Source of the DNA: Caryophanales bacterium
Lineage (GTDB): Bacteria; Bacillota; Bacilli; Bacillales; DSM-4216
Assembly: GCA_014896555.1 (NCBI GenBank)
Contig: JADBKC010000016.1
Location: 1 to 34,272 of the forward strand
DNA: 34,272 nt
Reading direction: 5' to 3'
The position numbers and the translations under genes were made by a program. This document shows, in pieces, positions 9,796 to 19,429 of the stretch (position 1 is its first letter; each line of letters starts with the position of its first letter). The notes beneath the pieces are model-generated. The model made no database searches. It worked only from the letters and a program-made list of their open reading frames with translations, and was not told the origin of the DNA.

Positions 9796-10600
9796 GCATG
9801 TAGCTTATGAAACAGATAGTGCAGCTTCTTCATGGATTTGCGATCCTTCTCTTGAAAGTTTTTCTGGACTCTCTTCCTTACCCGTTCTAACGCCCATACA
9901 TTATGCCGAACATAATGGAATCGATCGATTACCAGAATCGGTTTACCAAAGCTTTTCAAAGCGAGCGTCTTGTAGGGCTGCCACATATCCATGACCACCA
10001 TCTGTACTTTCTCCCTTGGAAGTGTACGGAAGTATTCCTTTAGAGTGGATAAATTTCGGTTAGGAATAATGTCGTAAACATTTCGATTTACAGGATGGCC
10101 GATGATACATTGGTACTTGCCCGTTTCAGAAGTCCCTTTCAATTCATCAATGGCCAGAACTTGCGGGAGGGCCTGATTGTCATAGGAATAGTGCTTGTCA
10201 AAGAGTCGAATGACGGTGGAATGCCCAAGGCCCGTTTCTTTGGCCACCTGCTTACAGTTATAATCCCTGACTTTGACCAAAAGAGCTTGGAGGAGCCGTT
10301 TCGTGTGGCGCTGGTAACGCTCTAGAAAAGAATAGGTTTCATCAAACCGTTTTCCACAGGACTTGCATCTGTATGGCGTTTTCTTAAGATGAGAAAGCAA
10401 TATTTTTCAAAGACCTTTACATCACGAATCTTTTGAATCCAATCGTCATGGACAGAGGAAGTTTCCTCCTGACAGCAGGGGCATTTTTGGACTTTTACAG
10501 ACGTATGAATATGAATTTCAAAGTGAGTTGTTTTCTCCTCCACATGAGTGATTTCAACGTCTTCTAACCCAAGTAGTTTTGTGATAAAATGAGAATGCAT
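9795..10600 (-). pseudogene. ISL3-family transposase, frameshifted near 10390 and 3' truncated
   Basis: N-terminal Zn-finger frame KCPCCQEETSSVHDDWIQKIRDVKVFEKYCFL (10322..10600) continues in another frame as HLKKTPYRCKSCGKRFDETYSFLERYQRHTKRLLQAL...VLAIDELKG...; truncated by the PLP-enzyme fragment. Confidence 0.85.
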
Positions 10601-10747
10601 TTACGAAATCTCCTTTTCGATGTAGTCGGACAACTATCATTTAAAGGGAGATCTTCGTAAGTGCTTTTATTTTGCCTGAAAAGTCTCTGACCCCAACATT
10701 TAATATAGAACCCATTTTCAAAAATCAGATACTGAATCATTTCGTCC

Positions 10748-10781
10748 AAAAAAAAAAAAAACGCCCGTTTATCAACGGGCG
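10748..10781 (-). terminator. Rho-independent terminator downstream of the alpha/beta hydrolase
   Basis: Perfect 8-bp stem CGCCCGTT-GATA-AACGGGCG (minus strand) followed by 14 T. Confidence 0.9.
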
Positions 10782-10888
10782 GCAAGTCCATTTCTTATAA
10801 TTGTGTTTTTATCTACTATAATTGCAAAACGTTTCATCTAATCATATTCCTTCGCTGATAATAGTCTCATTGATTCTCCTATGGCAAA

Positions 10889-11722
10889 TCAAATTGAAGT
10901 CCGCTTATTTTTTAAAAATTCTATCACCTGACCTGTAAAAGGTTCAGTTTTCTCGATTTGTACCCAATGTCCGCAATTGGGAAAAACATGGAGTTCAGCA
11001 TTCGGAATGATTTGGGATAATCTCCAGCTTGTTTTTTCCAACGGGATGACCCGATCTTCTCTTCCGTGAATGAGTAAAACCGGAATTTCTATTTTTCTTA
11101 ATTGGTCTTCCTCAAGGGCTAAAGCATTTACATGTCTTTGTCTAGGTGCCGGAAACATAGCAGAAAACGCTTCTTGAAAGCCAGGTTCTATGCTAGATTC
11201 ATAACGCATTTTTACCAAATTGTCATTTTCCGCCATGCTTTGATCATTGGAAAAAATAGAAATGAGCTTTTTCATATTTTCCATGCTAGGCGTATAGCCC
11301 CACACCGCGTCCAATTCCGCCGTGATCGGAAATTCGATGCCAGCACTGCCCATCAAAATGATCTTTTTGACGAGATCAGGACGTCGATTGGCAATATGCA
11401 GCGCTAAAGCTCCACCCATGGAATTACCGATAATCGAAACCTTGGGAAGATTCATCGTTTCGATAAAAGCGATCATGTGTTCAACCCACATATTTACGGA
11501 ATATTGAATATTTTTTGGTCTTTCTGTATACCCAAACCCTACGACATCAGGAGCATATAAATGATAATGCTGGGATAGGATTGGAAATACTAATCTCCAA
11601 TTGGCCCAGGCAGATACTCCGGGACCAGAACCATGAATGAGAAGAAGCGGTTCTCCGTTTCCTTCTTCGTGGTAATGTGTTTGAATTCCTTGAACATCCA
11701 CATATTGTCCCTTTTCTATCAT
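10889..11722 (-). CDS. Alpha/beta hydrolase, probable meta-cleavage product hydrolase (DmpD/XylF/BphD-like)
   Basis: LLLIHGSGPGVSAWANWRLVFPILSQHYHLYAPDVVGFGYTERP, nucleophile elbow GNSMGG, IHGREDRVIPLE, NCGHWVQIE; start set at ATG 11722 with GGAGGG upstream. Confidence 0.88.
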   Translation of the reverse strand: MIEKGQYVDVQGIQTHYHEEGNGEPLLLIHGSGPGVSAWANWRLVFPILSQHYHLYAPDVVGFGYTERPKNIQYSVNMWVEHMIAFIETMNLPKVSIIGNSMGGALALHIANRRPDLVKKIILMGSAGIEFPITAELDAVWGYTPSMENMKKLISIFSNDQSMAENDNLVKMRYESSIEPGFQEAFSAMFPAPRQRHVNALALEEDQLRKIEIPVLLIHGREDRVIPLEKTSWRLSQIIPNAELHVFPNCGHWVQIEKTEPFTGQVIEFLKNKRTSI

Positions 11723-11776
11723 TGTGGAAATTCCCTCCATTCTGTTAGTCAATGAAATTTTCAGACAAACTAAGAT

Positions 11777-12466
11777 TTAACGATCTTGCGAAACGATACT
11801 GCTGGATGTGTGATTTTGACTGGAGTTTAAACAATCGTAACGCAACCATGATACTATGTCTCGTTGATTGTCTTGTGACATTTCATGTCCCGCTGGATAA
11901 ATCGTATATTTTACAGACCCTGCATGTTTACGCAAGTAATCATAGTTTTCTTGCCCCACCTGTAATGGAAAGATAGGATCAGATTCTCCTTGGGTTAGAA
12001 ACACAGACAAATGAGAGATAGACTTTAATGGATATTCTTCCTTTACAAAGGATGGTATATATCCATTCATAGCGACTATTCCTTTAACGGTATCCCCTAG
12101 TATTAACGCAAGGCTCATGCTTAAAATAGCGCCTTGACTAAAACCTATCAAATACACTTTATTAGAATTAATGGGATATTGACGGAACGCATATTCGATA
12201 AACTCTTTTAATTTTTCTATACTATCATCGAACAATTTACGTTCTGGATTTCCGTATTCTTTTAAATAATAATAGGCATATCCGTCTTTATAAGGAAGAT
12301 CGCCGCGAATGCCTATTAAAATAAATTCTTCTTTTATATCCTCCATTAACTGAAGCATGTGTTGTTCGTTATATCCAATGCCGTGAAGTGCAATAACGAC
12401 TGGATATTTCTTTTCATTCTCCACATGAGAAGGAAGATGAATCTTATAGAAATAGGCAGTACTCAT
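11777..12466 (-). CDS. Alpha/beta hydrolase esterase (dienelactone hydrolase/phospholipase-carboxylesterase-like)
   Basis: VVIALHGIGYNEQHM, GFSQGAILSMSLAL nucleophile motif, TQGESDPIFPLQ, AGHEMS. Confidence 0.8.
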   Translation of the reverse strand: MSTAYFYKIHLPSHVENEKKYPVVIALHGIGYNEQHMLQLMEDIKEEFILIGIRGDLPYKDGYAYYYLKEYGNPERKLFDDSIEKLKEFIEYAFRQYPINSNKVYLIGFSQGAILSMSLALILGDTVKGIVAMNGYIPSFVKEEYPLKSISHLSVFLTQGESDPIFPLQVGQENYDYLRKHAGSVKYTIYPAGHEMSQDNQRDIVSWLRYDCLNSSQNHTSSSIVSQDR

Positions 12467-12794
12467 TGTAGGATACCTCCTTAAAATGGCATTTTTGGGG
12501 AGAAATATCGAATATGGATGTCAGATTTTCGAAATAAGGCGAATAAACCAATAGCTATTCAATAATGGCAGTTTTGGCCAAGCTTTGCTTTGGCACTCCA
12601 ATCGAGTAGAAAGGAATGGCATCAGATAAAGAAGACTATTCGTTTTCAATAATGGAATCACAATCTTAAACATTATAATTCTGTCGTAGATTTTTTATAA
12701 AAATCGAGTGTGCAAATCTATTCATGGTATTTATATTTTACTTTTCCTTCCTGCTTCTTATTTGATTTTTTGTTGAAATATTTAACATAAAGTT

Positions 12795-14723
12795 TCATTC
12801 GCTGACGGTTTCTTCCTCCTCTAAATAAGAATTTAAATCGATATCAAGTTCCCCCCAATAAATTAAAAACTGAAGAGATACATACAACTGATAACCGGTG
12901 CTCGGAACGTTGATATCCGTTTGTAAAATTTCGTTGATCTTTTGCAGTCGATACCGTAAACCGCTAATGGAAAAATTCATCACTCGGGCTGTTTTGTGTA
13001 CATTGCAGCCGTTGCTTAAATAATAATAAAGCGTTTTCGTCAATTCCATGTCTCTGCTTTTATCTTGTTCAATTAACTTTCCTAGCATTTTTTGAATGAA
13101 TTTTTGGATCAGGCTAATATTTTTCATTTGAAACATGACTCCTTCAATTCCTAAGGAGTCAAAGAAGATGATCTTTTGATGACGGTTCGCAACCATCAAC
13201 GCTGATAGGCACTCTTCATATAATTGAGGGGCCTCATCAATCGACTGGGAGGTCGAGCTAATCCCTAGTTTGAATAAATAGGAAGGAAATTTTTTCGAGC
13301 AATGGTCCATCAATGTTTGACAAAAATTTTCCTTTTTCATTTTGTTTTTTAATAACAGACCTTCCGATAAAAGAATAATGACTTTACCTGATTTTTGACC
13401 GAACAAGGCTTGGATTCTTTGATCCTTAACAAATGTCGAAAGCTCATTAATCAATTCGTCGTTAAACTCCAATTCTTCTTTAACAGATGGCTTTTGAAGC
13501 AAACTATGAATCGCGATCATAAAGTATGGATCATTTAATGGAAATCCTATATAATAAGCCCGTTCGGTCAATTCTTCCAATGTAATCCGCTTAGATAAAA
13601 TATCATCTAAAAAATGGCCTTTAATTCGTTGTTCTGTATTAAAACGGGTGCGTTCATTCAATAAATAAAGCGAACAAGCTAGTGCTCCATGTTCTAAAAT
13701 TAGCTTATCGACTTCCTGCGGCATGGTTTCTCGATAAAGAAAAGAACAATAGCCGACAATTTTTCGATTCAGGTAAATGGGTGTCAAAAGTCTTTTATGA
13801 TCAGGAGAACAGTTTAAAAATAACGTTTGTTTTGAATATTTTAAATCATTTGAATATTTTTGTCTATTTTTATGAATCCATTTTTTTAGCTTTCCAGAAA
13901 AGAGAATCGCCTTTTGCTCCGAAAAACCTGATACAGCAATCGTTTGTAAATTTACATCTTCTATGAGAACGGGCAATGTTGAGATTTGATGAAGGGTATT
14001 GGCTATGGAAGACAAATTATGTTCCTTCAAAACCTCTTCCATCAGTTTTTGATGCACCACATAGGCTTTACTGAGATTATCTCTTTCTATTTTTAGTTTT
14101 TCAAATGTTTGATCCAGCACACCAATAATATTATCAGCCTTATAATATTTCAGTTCGTTTTCTACTTCGCCATTCCATTCTTCCACAGTCCGGCAGACGG
14201 CGTGGCAATGTTCGTGCCCCATCGCTTTACACTCAATCTCTTTGGCAATGACTTTTTTCCCAAGAATGGTGGACAAATACCCGCTTGCGTAGCCGACCAA
14301 CGTGTGACAAACAGGATGGTCACTTGGACCGAACCTTTTTAGATGTTCTTCAGCCTCATAAGAATTTTTCCAGATCGCTTCATGATGCATCGATCCATTT
14401 GAAAAATCTGCTTCGGCAATGAGCAACTCTACTTCCTCTAGATAACCGTGCAGCGTATGCATTTTCGGACCGACATATAAAAGTTCCTTTTTGCTATCCC
14501 AATCCATTTCTAATGCTTTTTGTGCGTCATTCACCCCGCAATGCCAACCATGACGCAGCAGGAATCCTTTTGTCCGTTCCGGACCCAATGTCTCAATAAG
14601 CTCTTGGCGCAGCATGCCTATCGCAGCTGTAGGGATCGTCACCATTCGTTCTTGTGGATTGTCTTGATTGTGAAGAGTAGAGATTTTATAAATTTGTGTT
14701 AAGTCCAGTTCGTCCGCTTTCAT
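12795..14723 (-). CDS. XylR_N + V4R sensor protein with PucR/CdaR-type HTH output domain
   Basis: N-terminal AIGMLRQELIETLGPERTKGFLLRHGWHCGVNDAQ and V4R-type EIECKAMGHEHCHAVCRTVEEW; C-terminal ELTKTLYYYLSNGCNVHKTARVMNFSISGLRYRLQKINEIL is PucR_HTH-like. No sigma54-interacting AAA domain (no GAFTGA). Confidence 0.88.
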   Translation of the reverse strand: MKADELDLTQIYKISTLHNQDNPQERMVTIPTAAIGMLRQELIETLGPERTKGFLLRHGWHCGVNDAQKALEMDWDSKKELLYVGPKMHTLHGYLEEVELLIAEADFSNGSMHHEAIWKNSYEAEEHLKRFGPSDHPVCHTLVGYASGYLSTILGKKVIAKEIECKAMGHEHCHAVCRTVEEWNGEVENELKYYKADNIIGVLDQTFEKLKIERDNLSKAYVVHQKLMEEVLKEHNLSSIANTLHQISTLPVLIEDVNLQTIAVSGFSEQKAILFSGKLKKWIHKNRQKYSNDLKYSKQTLFLNCSPDHKRLLTPIYLNRKIVGYCSFLYRETMPQEVDKLILEHGALACSLYLLNERTRFNTEQRIKGHFLDDILSKRITLEELTERAYYIGFPLNDPYFMIAIHSLLQKPSVKEELEFNDELINELSTFVKDQRIQALFGQKSGKVIILLSEGLLLKNKMKKENFCQTLMDHCSKKFPSYLFKLGISSTSQSIDEAPQLYEECLSALMVANRHQKIIFFDSLGIEGVMFQMKNISLIQKFIQKMLGKLIEQDKSRDMELTKTLYYYLSNGCNVHKTARVMNFSISGLRYRLQKINEILQTDINVPSTGYQLYVSLQFLIYWGELDIDLNSYLEEEETVSE

Positions 14724-14734
14724 ATTTTCACCAC

Positions 14735-15037
14735 CTAAGAAGAATGAGTGAGTTTCGATAGATCAATTAAGATCTCCATATCAGAAATCGGATATGTCTT
14801 GCATGCCAATGTATAATTCATCACTCTCTCATGATCAGGCAGAACTGCTTTAGAACTGCGGCCTCTTTTAAATTCCCCTTCTTCCACTTTAATTTTACAC
14901 AATCCACACCCTCCACCTTTACAAGCATAAGGAATTTTCTTCCCGTGCTTATTGACAGCCTCCAAAAGACTTTCATTTTCATGGCATGACAAACCAATGT
15001 GACTTTCACTGCTGTCCAAGACTTTTATGGTAAACAT
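14735..15037 (-). CDS. 2Fe-2S ferredoxin (XylT-like)
   Basis: IPYACKGGGCGLCKIKVEEGEF...NYTLACKTYP plant-type 2Fe-2S cysteines; within an extradiol cluster. Confidence 0.9.
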   Translation of the reverse strand: MFTIKVLDSSESHIGLSCHENESLLEAVNKHGKKIPYACKGGGCGLCKIKVEEGEFKRGRSSKAVLPDHERVMNYTLACKTYPISDMEILIDLSKLTHSS

Positions 15038-15270
15038 GATTCATCCCCTTTCTTCTTAGATCCTGTCAAAATGTTCAGTACGCTTTTACATTTCTTCATC
15101 TTATACAATTTATTCCATTGTACTATGATCTCTCAAGCACTGGAAATTTCAGTTTATTCAAAGAAGGACAATTTTTTCGACAAATAGGGCAATGGTCTTT
15201 TCGTTATTCTCAAATGAACTTGAATAAGCCTACGAAAGCAATAGCGCCCTGCTGCACTTCTGCCTCTTCC

Positions 15271-16473
15271 TTACCAGACCGGATCGCCCGGCAGACCAAA
15301 TAATGTCCTGCCATATGCGGCCATAGCATCTTCCCACAAAGAGTTTGGATGCGCAGCAACGGCCATTAAATCTCTTGTGAATAACTCTACTGGATCTCCC
15401 TTAAAAATGGCATTGCCTCCAAGAGTCAATAGAGTTCTCACAGCGATATCAACGGACGTTCTCGACACATATCCACGCCATGCGAATAACTGCTCGCGCT
15501 CCTCATCGCTTATAACAGCCTTTCCTTCTTTAATGCAAGTATTTAGCTTGCGAATATAATGTTCGACAGTGCCTTCGATCGTATTTAACTCTGTTTTCAA
15601 CTCAGCTAATAACCGTTGGCTCCCAGCTGATTCCTTTTCCTTCACACCTGCTTTATAGACCCGGACACGTTTTTCGGTACGCTCTTGAAAAAGAGAAATC
15701 ATTCGTTCTGCACCGCCCCAAGAAACTAAAGGAAAGCCTAGTAAAAAAAGAGGCATAAACGGCATACGATACACTGGATCGTCCGCGTCATAATCCCCAC
15801 CCGCTGGTTTCCCTGATGCCATCACTCGACCAGCTGGCATGATGTGGTGTAATGGTACATAAGCTCCTTCAACCAGTACCCCATTGCTTCCTGAACCTCG
15901 CAGACCAATGGTATCCCAATTTTCCACGATTTTTACATCAGACTTAGGCACAGCCAATAAACAGTACTCAGGACCCTCGCTGTCAGGCAGCTCCATCATG
16001 GCACCGAGCCCAATCCAATCGCTATGCAACACACCACTGCAAAAATTCCATTGCCCGTAAAGCCGGTACCCCTCACCATCCTTCTCCACTCGTCCCACTG
16101 GTGCAACGACGTCCGCCAATAACCCACCTTGTTTGAAGATTTCATTCCTGCCTTGAGGAGGAAGATAGGCAACCCATACCTCATGCATAGAGTAAAAGTA
16201 TGTCAACCAACCCGCAGCAACACTGTACCTAGATACCGTTCGGACAATATCTGCATAAGTCCATAAGTCTACTTGAAGCCCTCCATACCGCTTCGGACGC
16301 AAAAGTTTGTGAAACTCAGCTTCTTTAATGGCCTTTGGCACCTGATCAGAAAAACGGGCATTTCGATCCGCTTCTTTCGCTTCTTGCTCGGCAAGACGCC
16401 CAATTGCCTCCGCTCTTGCAATCAAAGTAGCAGTATCCGGCTTCTCTTTTATGAATATTTTCTTTTCTACCAT
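15271..16473 (-). CDS. Acyl-CoA dehydrogenase-fold flavin-dependent monooxygenase (HsaA/HpaB-like oxygenase component)
   Basis: 400 aa; GYRLYGQWNFCSGVLHSDWIGLGAM, NWDTIGLRGSGSNGVLVEGAYVPLHHIMPAGR, LLTLGGNAIFKGDPVELFTRDLMAVAAHPNSLWEDAMAAYGRTLFG. Confidence 0.85.
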   Translation of the reverse strand: MVEKKIFIKEKPDTATLIARAEAIGRLAEQEAKEADRNARFSDQVPKAIKEAEFHKLLRPKRYGGLQVDLWTYADIVRTVSRYSVAAGWLTYFYSMHEVWVAYLPPQGRNEIFKQGGLLADVVAPVGRVEKDGEGYRLYGQWNFCSGVLHSDWIGLGAMMELPDSEGPEYCLLAVPKSDVKIVENWDTIGLRGSGSNGVLVEGAYVPLHHIMPAGRVMASGKPAGGDYDADDPVYRMPFMPLFLLGFPLVSWGGAERMISLFQERTEKRVRVYKAGVKEKESAGSQRLLAELKTELNTIEGTVEHYIRKLNTCIKEGKAVISDEEREQLFAWRGYVSRTSVDIAVRTLLTLGGNAIFKGDPVELFTRDLMAVAAHPNSLWEDAMAAYGRTLFGLPGDPVW

Positions 16474-16747
16474 TTCTTTTCCTCCTCTAATATTGATAAG
16501 GGAGAGTTTTCATTCTCCCTATAATTGGCATGGAAGGAAGGGCTCAGTCGGAGTCTGCCTTCCCTCTATATGAAATAAGAGTATTGAATTTCTGTCATTC
16601 AAGAATGGACACCGTTTAAAGATAGCGCTTTCATCATTACCCATCATAGTGCTTCTAAAAATTTTTGCGCTGGATGCAGAAATTTCATGCCACAACTACT
16701 ACACTTGATCAATTAGCGAATTTCTTTCGATTCTTTAAACCTCTTCA

Positions 16748-17671
16748 TCAAGTAAGTGCTTTGACGAATGACTCCGTCAGTTCTCTTCTATGATAAAAAA
16801 TGCCTTGACCAATTTTGTCTTCCGTCCATGTAATAGTAGGAAAATCAGGATACGTAATGTAACCGCTCGCAAACGCTTCATTGCGATTACCTGAAGGATC
16901 AAAGAAATAAGTGGTCTGCCCGCGAGTAATACCGTGGCGAGTCGGTGTCACATCAAATGGGACATTATTTTTTGACAAGATGTCTGCAGCCTTTAACACA
17001 TCATACCAATTGTCAACATAGAATCCGGCATGATGCAGTTTCTTATCAGGCCCTTTGATAAAGGCAACATCATGTGGCTTTCCATTACGAGCAAATATAA
17101 AGCTTCCTACCATTTCTTCCCCGTCTACTGTTGTGATTTTTTCGCTCACAAACATATCTAAGACTTCCGTAAAAAATCTTGTCACCGTATTAATGTCTTC
17201 ACCAGTTAAGGCTAGGTGATCCAACCGATGAGGTGCGATTCCCCTTAGCCCATCCGGCCATGGATGAGGATTGATCCCCCCTGTCTTCGTTCCAACGCGC
17301 AAAATATCATGGTACAATTCTACATGATGTCCTGTTGGAAGTTCGAAACGAATCGCTTCCCCTTCTGCAAGTCTTGTTCTTTTGGAAATCCTTTTTAACG
17401 TACACCCAAATTGCTCAATCTTTTTTTCGTACTTGGCTAAATCTTCTTCCCTTTCTACCTTAAAAGCTAAGTGATCAAGGCCAGGAGAATCGGCTTCTTG
17501 AAGAATGATACTATGGTGATCAAATTCATCCCATGCTTTTAAGTAGACTTTTCCTTCACTTCTGCCTACTTCATCAAGTCCAATCACATCCGTGTAATAC
17601 TTGACGGATTCTTCCAGATCTAAGACTCTTAATTCAGCACGACCTATCCGCATAATAGCCATTCCAATCAC
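16748..17671 (-). CDS. Catechol 2,3-dioxygenase (type I extradiol dioxygenase, XylE-like)
   Basis: Two vicinal-oxygen-chelate repeats; presumed ligands in RLDHLAL, LHHAGFYV and FFDPSGNRNEAFASGY. Confidence 0.93.
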   Translation of the reverse strand: MIGMAIMRIGRAELRVLDLEESVKYYTDVIGLDEVGRSEGKVYLKAWDEFDHHSIILQEADSPGLDHLAFKVEREEDLAKYEKKIEQFGCTLKRISKRTRLAEGEAIRFELPTGHHVELYHDILRVGTKTGGINPHPWPDGLRGIAPHRLDHLALTGEDINTVTRFFTEVLDMFVSEKITTVDGEEMVGSFIFARNGKPHDVAFIKGPDKKLHHAGFYVDNWYDVLKAADILSKNNVPFDVTPTRHGITRGQTTYFFDPSGNRNEAFASGYITYPDFPTITWTEDKIGQGIFYHRRELTESFVKALT

Positions 17672-18272
17672 TCCTTTTCTAAATCAAGTATAGGTTCATA
17701 AATTTATTTTAAAATTTTTTATTTTCAGAATATACAGTTAATTATACGGTTTTGATGGCTATTTTTGGATTTATTTCGTAGGAAACGTACGAAACACATT
17801 GTGACGCGCAGGAACTTTCTCGAAGATAAATTCAACTCAAACTCTATTTGAGACATGTCATTTTCCTCATTCTTTTGCCAAAGGCGTGGTAAAGTTGAGG
17901 TTTGTGAGTCAAATCGGAATCTGTGAATCTAAATTCAACCGGAGTGATAGGAAATAAGATGAGGGATTATGATGGAGAATGTCAACTATTTTGAATGTAA
18001 ATTGGAGATTCTGGATGATCATGCGTTGAAGAACGAAAAAACATGGGATCATGTCAAGGAGACCGCGGAATCCAAACCGCGTAATATAGTATACCGCGAA
18101 AACTCCTTGACACATCCGATCTCTCACAACAAGACAACCTTGTGAGTGTTGAATCGACTTTCCCCTCACGAAAGCCTTACGAATAAAAGATATTATCTCC
18201 GTCGTTTGGATTTGACCATATCCTCCGGCAATTTCATATTGTTCAATCTTGTTCTGGATTTTCAAAATCTCC

Positions 18273-18693
18273 CTAGAATGTTCGAAGTGCATCCTCTATA
18301 GATTGTTGACCAGTCAGTAGTTCGAACGTTTTATTTTTGGCATTTTCCAAATCAAGACAAGTGACAATCACTTTAGCTACGTCTCCTCGTGGAATATTCT
18401 GTCCTTCCACACTTTCAAAATGATCAGCTATTTCGACTTTTCCCGATGGTTTTATCCGGACCTGTTTTGGAGCCGGAACTAGCTGCGAATATTACAGCAT
18501 CCATCCCTTTCACAGCATGAGTCACATCTTTTTCCAAATCAGCTAAAATGGCTTCCTTCGCACCAAGTTGTTTTCATTTTTCTGCTTGAGATTCATCTCG
18601 AATCATCGCATACGCTTCATGATGACTTTTTCCAAGAAGTTCTACAATCAATCTGCCAGTATGACCATTTGCACCTGCGATAAGGACTTTCAT
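18273..18693 (-). pseudogene. NAD(P)-binding SDR/NmrA-like protein with nonsense codon and internal deletion
   Basis: MKVLIAGANGHTGRLIVELLGKSHHEAYAMIRDESQAEK*KQLGAKEAILADLEKDVTHAVKGMDAVIFAASSGSKTGPDKT, then in another frame SGKVEIADHFESVEGQNIPRGDVAKVIVTCLDLENAKNKTFELLTGQQSIEDALRTF*. Confidence 0.85.
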
Positions 18694-18789
18694 TTCTTCA
18701 TACAAACTCCTTTTTTTATTTCATTCAATCTAATGGATCACATATTAAGGTAAGAATTATAACTATAGCATTTAACGGAACATCTCCGT

Positions 18790-19406
18790 TTACAATTTTC
18801 CCGTTAGTGAATGGCTGAGAAAAGGAATCGATAAAGCAACAAAAGGATTATTTGATGTGAGTAATAACATGAAGGCAATAGTAGCGTAAACCACTGCATT
18901 TATAGAAACCCACAAGGAATACACTAACCCATATATCAAATCCCCATGTGACAAAAGCTGCGAAAAAGTATAGTCAGGTACAATCGCATTCTTATCTATA
19001 GGGGTATAATGAATAATTCCTATATTCAGTTCCAGATACACTACAAAAACAAATGGAATAAAAATTAGCAAAAATGTAACTAATCCTGTTAAACAAGCGT
19101 TTATAAGTCCTTTACTAAGTAAATAAGTACTCAATGGAATTCTAGTACGAGTGTAAGAAATAAAATTATTTTTTTCTCTTGCAAAAAGGATGGCAAATAA
19201 ATGCTAATAGCAATAGCAGGAAAAAGGAACGGAATAATCGTTGATACCGTCTCTTGAAACACTTCAATTGGTTTATAAAACTGGTATCCGTTTCTTATTG
19301 TATAAAACCTTATGGTTGGTAAAAACACAATAATAGCTATCCAGAATAATAAATTCTTTACCGTACACGCTCTTTTCAATTCAACTACTAACTGATTAGA
19401 TAGCAT
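18790..19406 (-). pseudogene. ABC-2-type permease-like membrane protein split by a homopolymer frameshift
   Basis: ORFs 19131..19406 and 18790..19134 join as ...SFLQEKKNNFISYTRTRIPLSTYLLSKGLINACLTG if one A is added to the poly-A run near 19175. Confidence 0.65.
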
Positions 19407-19429
19407 CTATTTTCACCTCTAATAATTTT

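Noticed and set aside
9444-10400. Reading this ORF as a genuine transposase-PLP enzyme fusion
   Set aside because: Both partners are truncated at the junctions and the tail runs out of frame into maoC; rearrangement is the simpler explanation.
10564-10791. 75-aa minus-strand ORF
   Set aside because: Runs through a strong terminator and its poly-A/T tract; not a gene.
17909-18292. 127-aa minus-strand ORF
   Set aside because: Its 5' end is an alternate frame of the SDR pseudogene tail; no recognizable domain.
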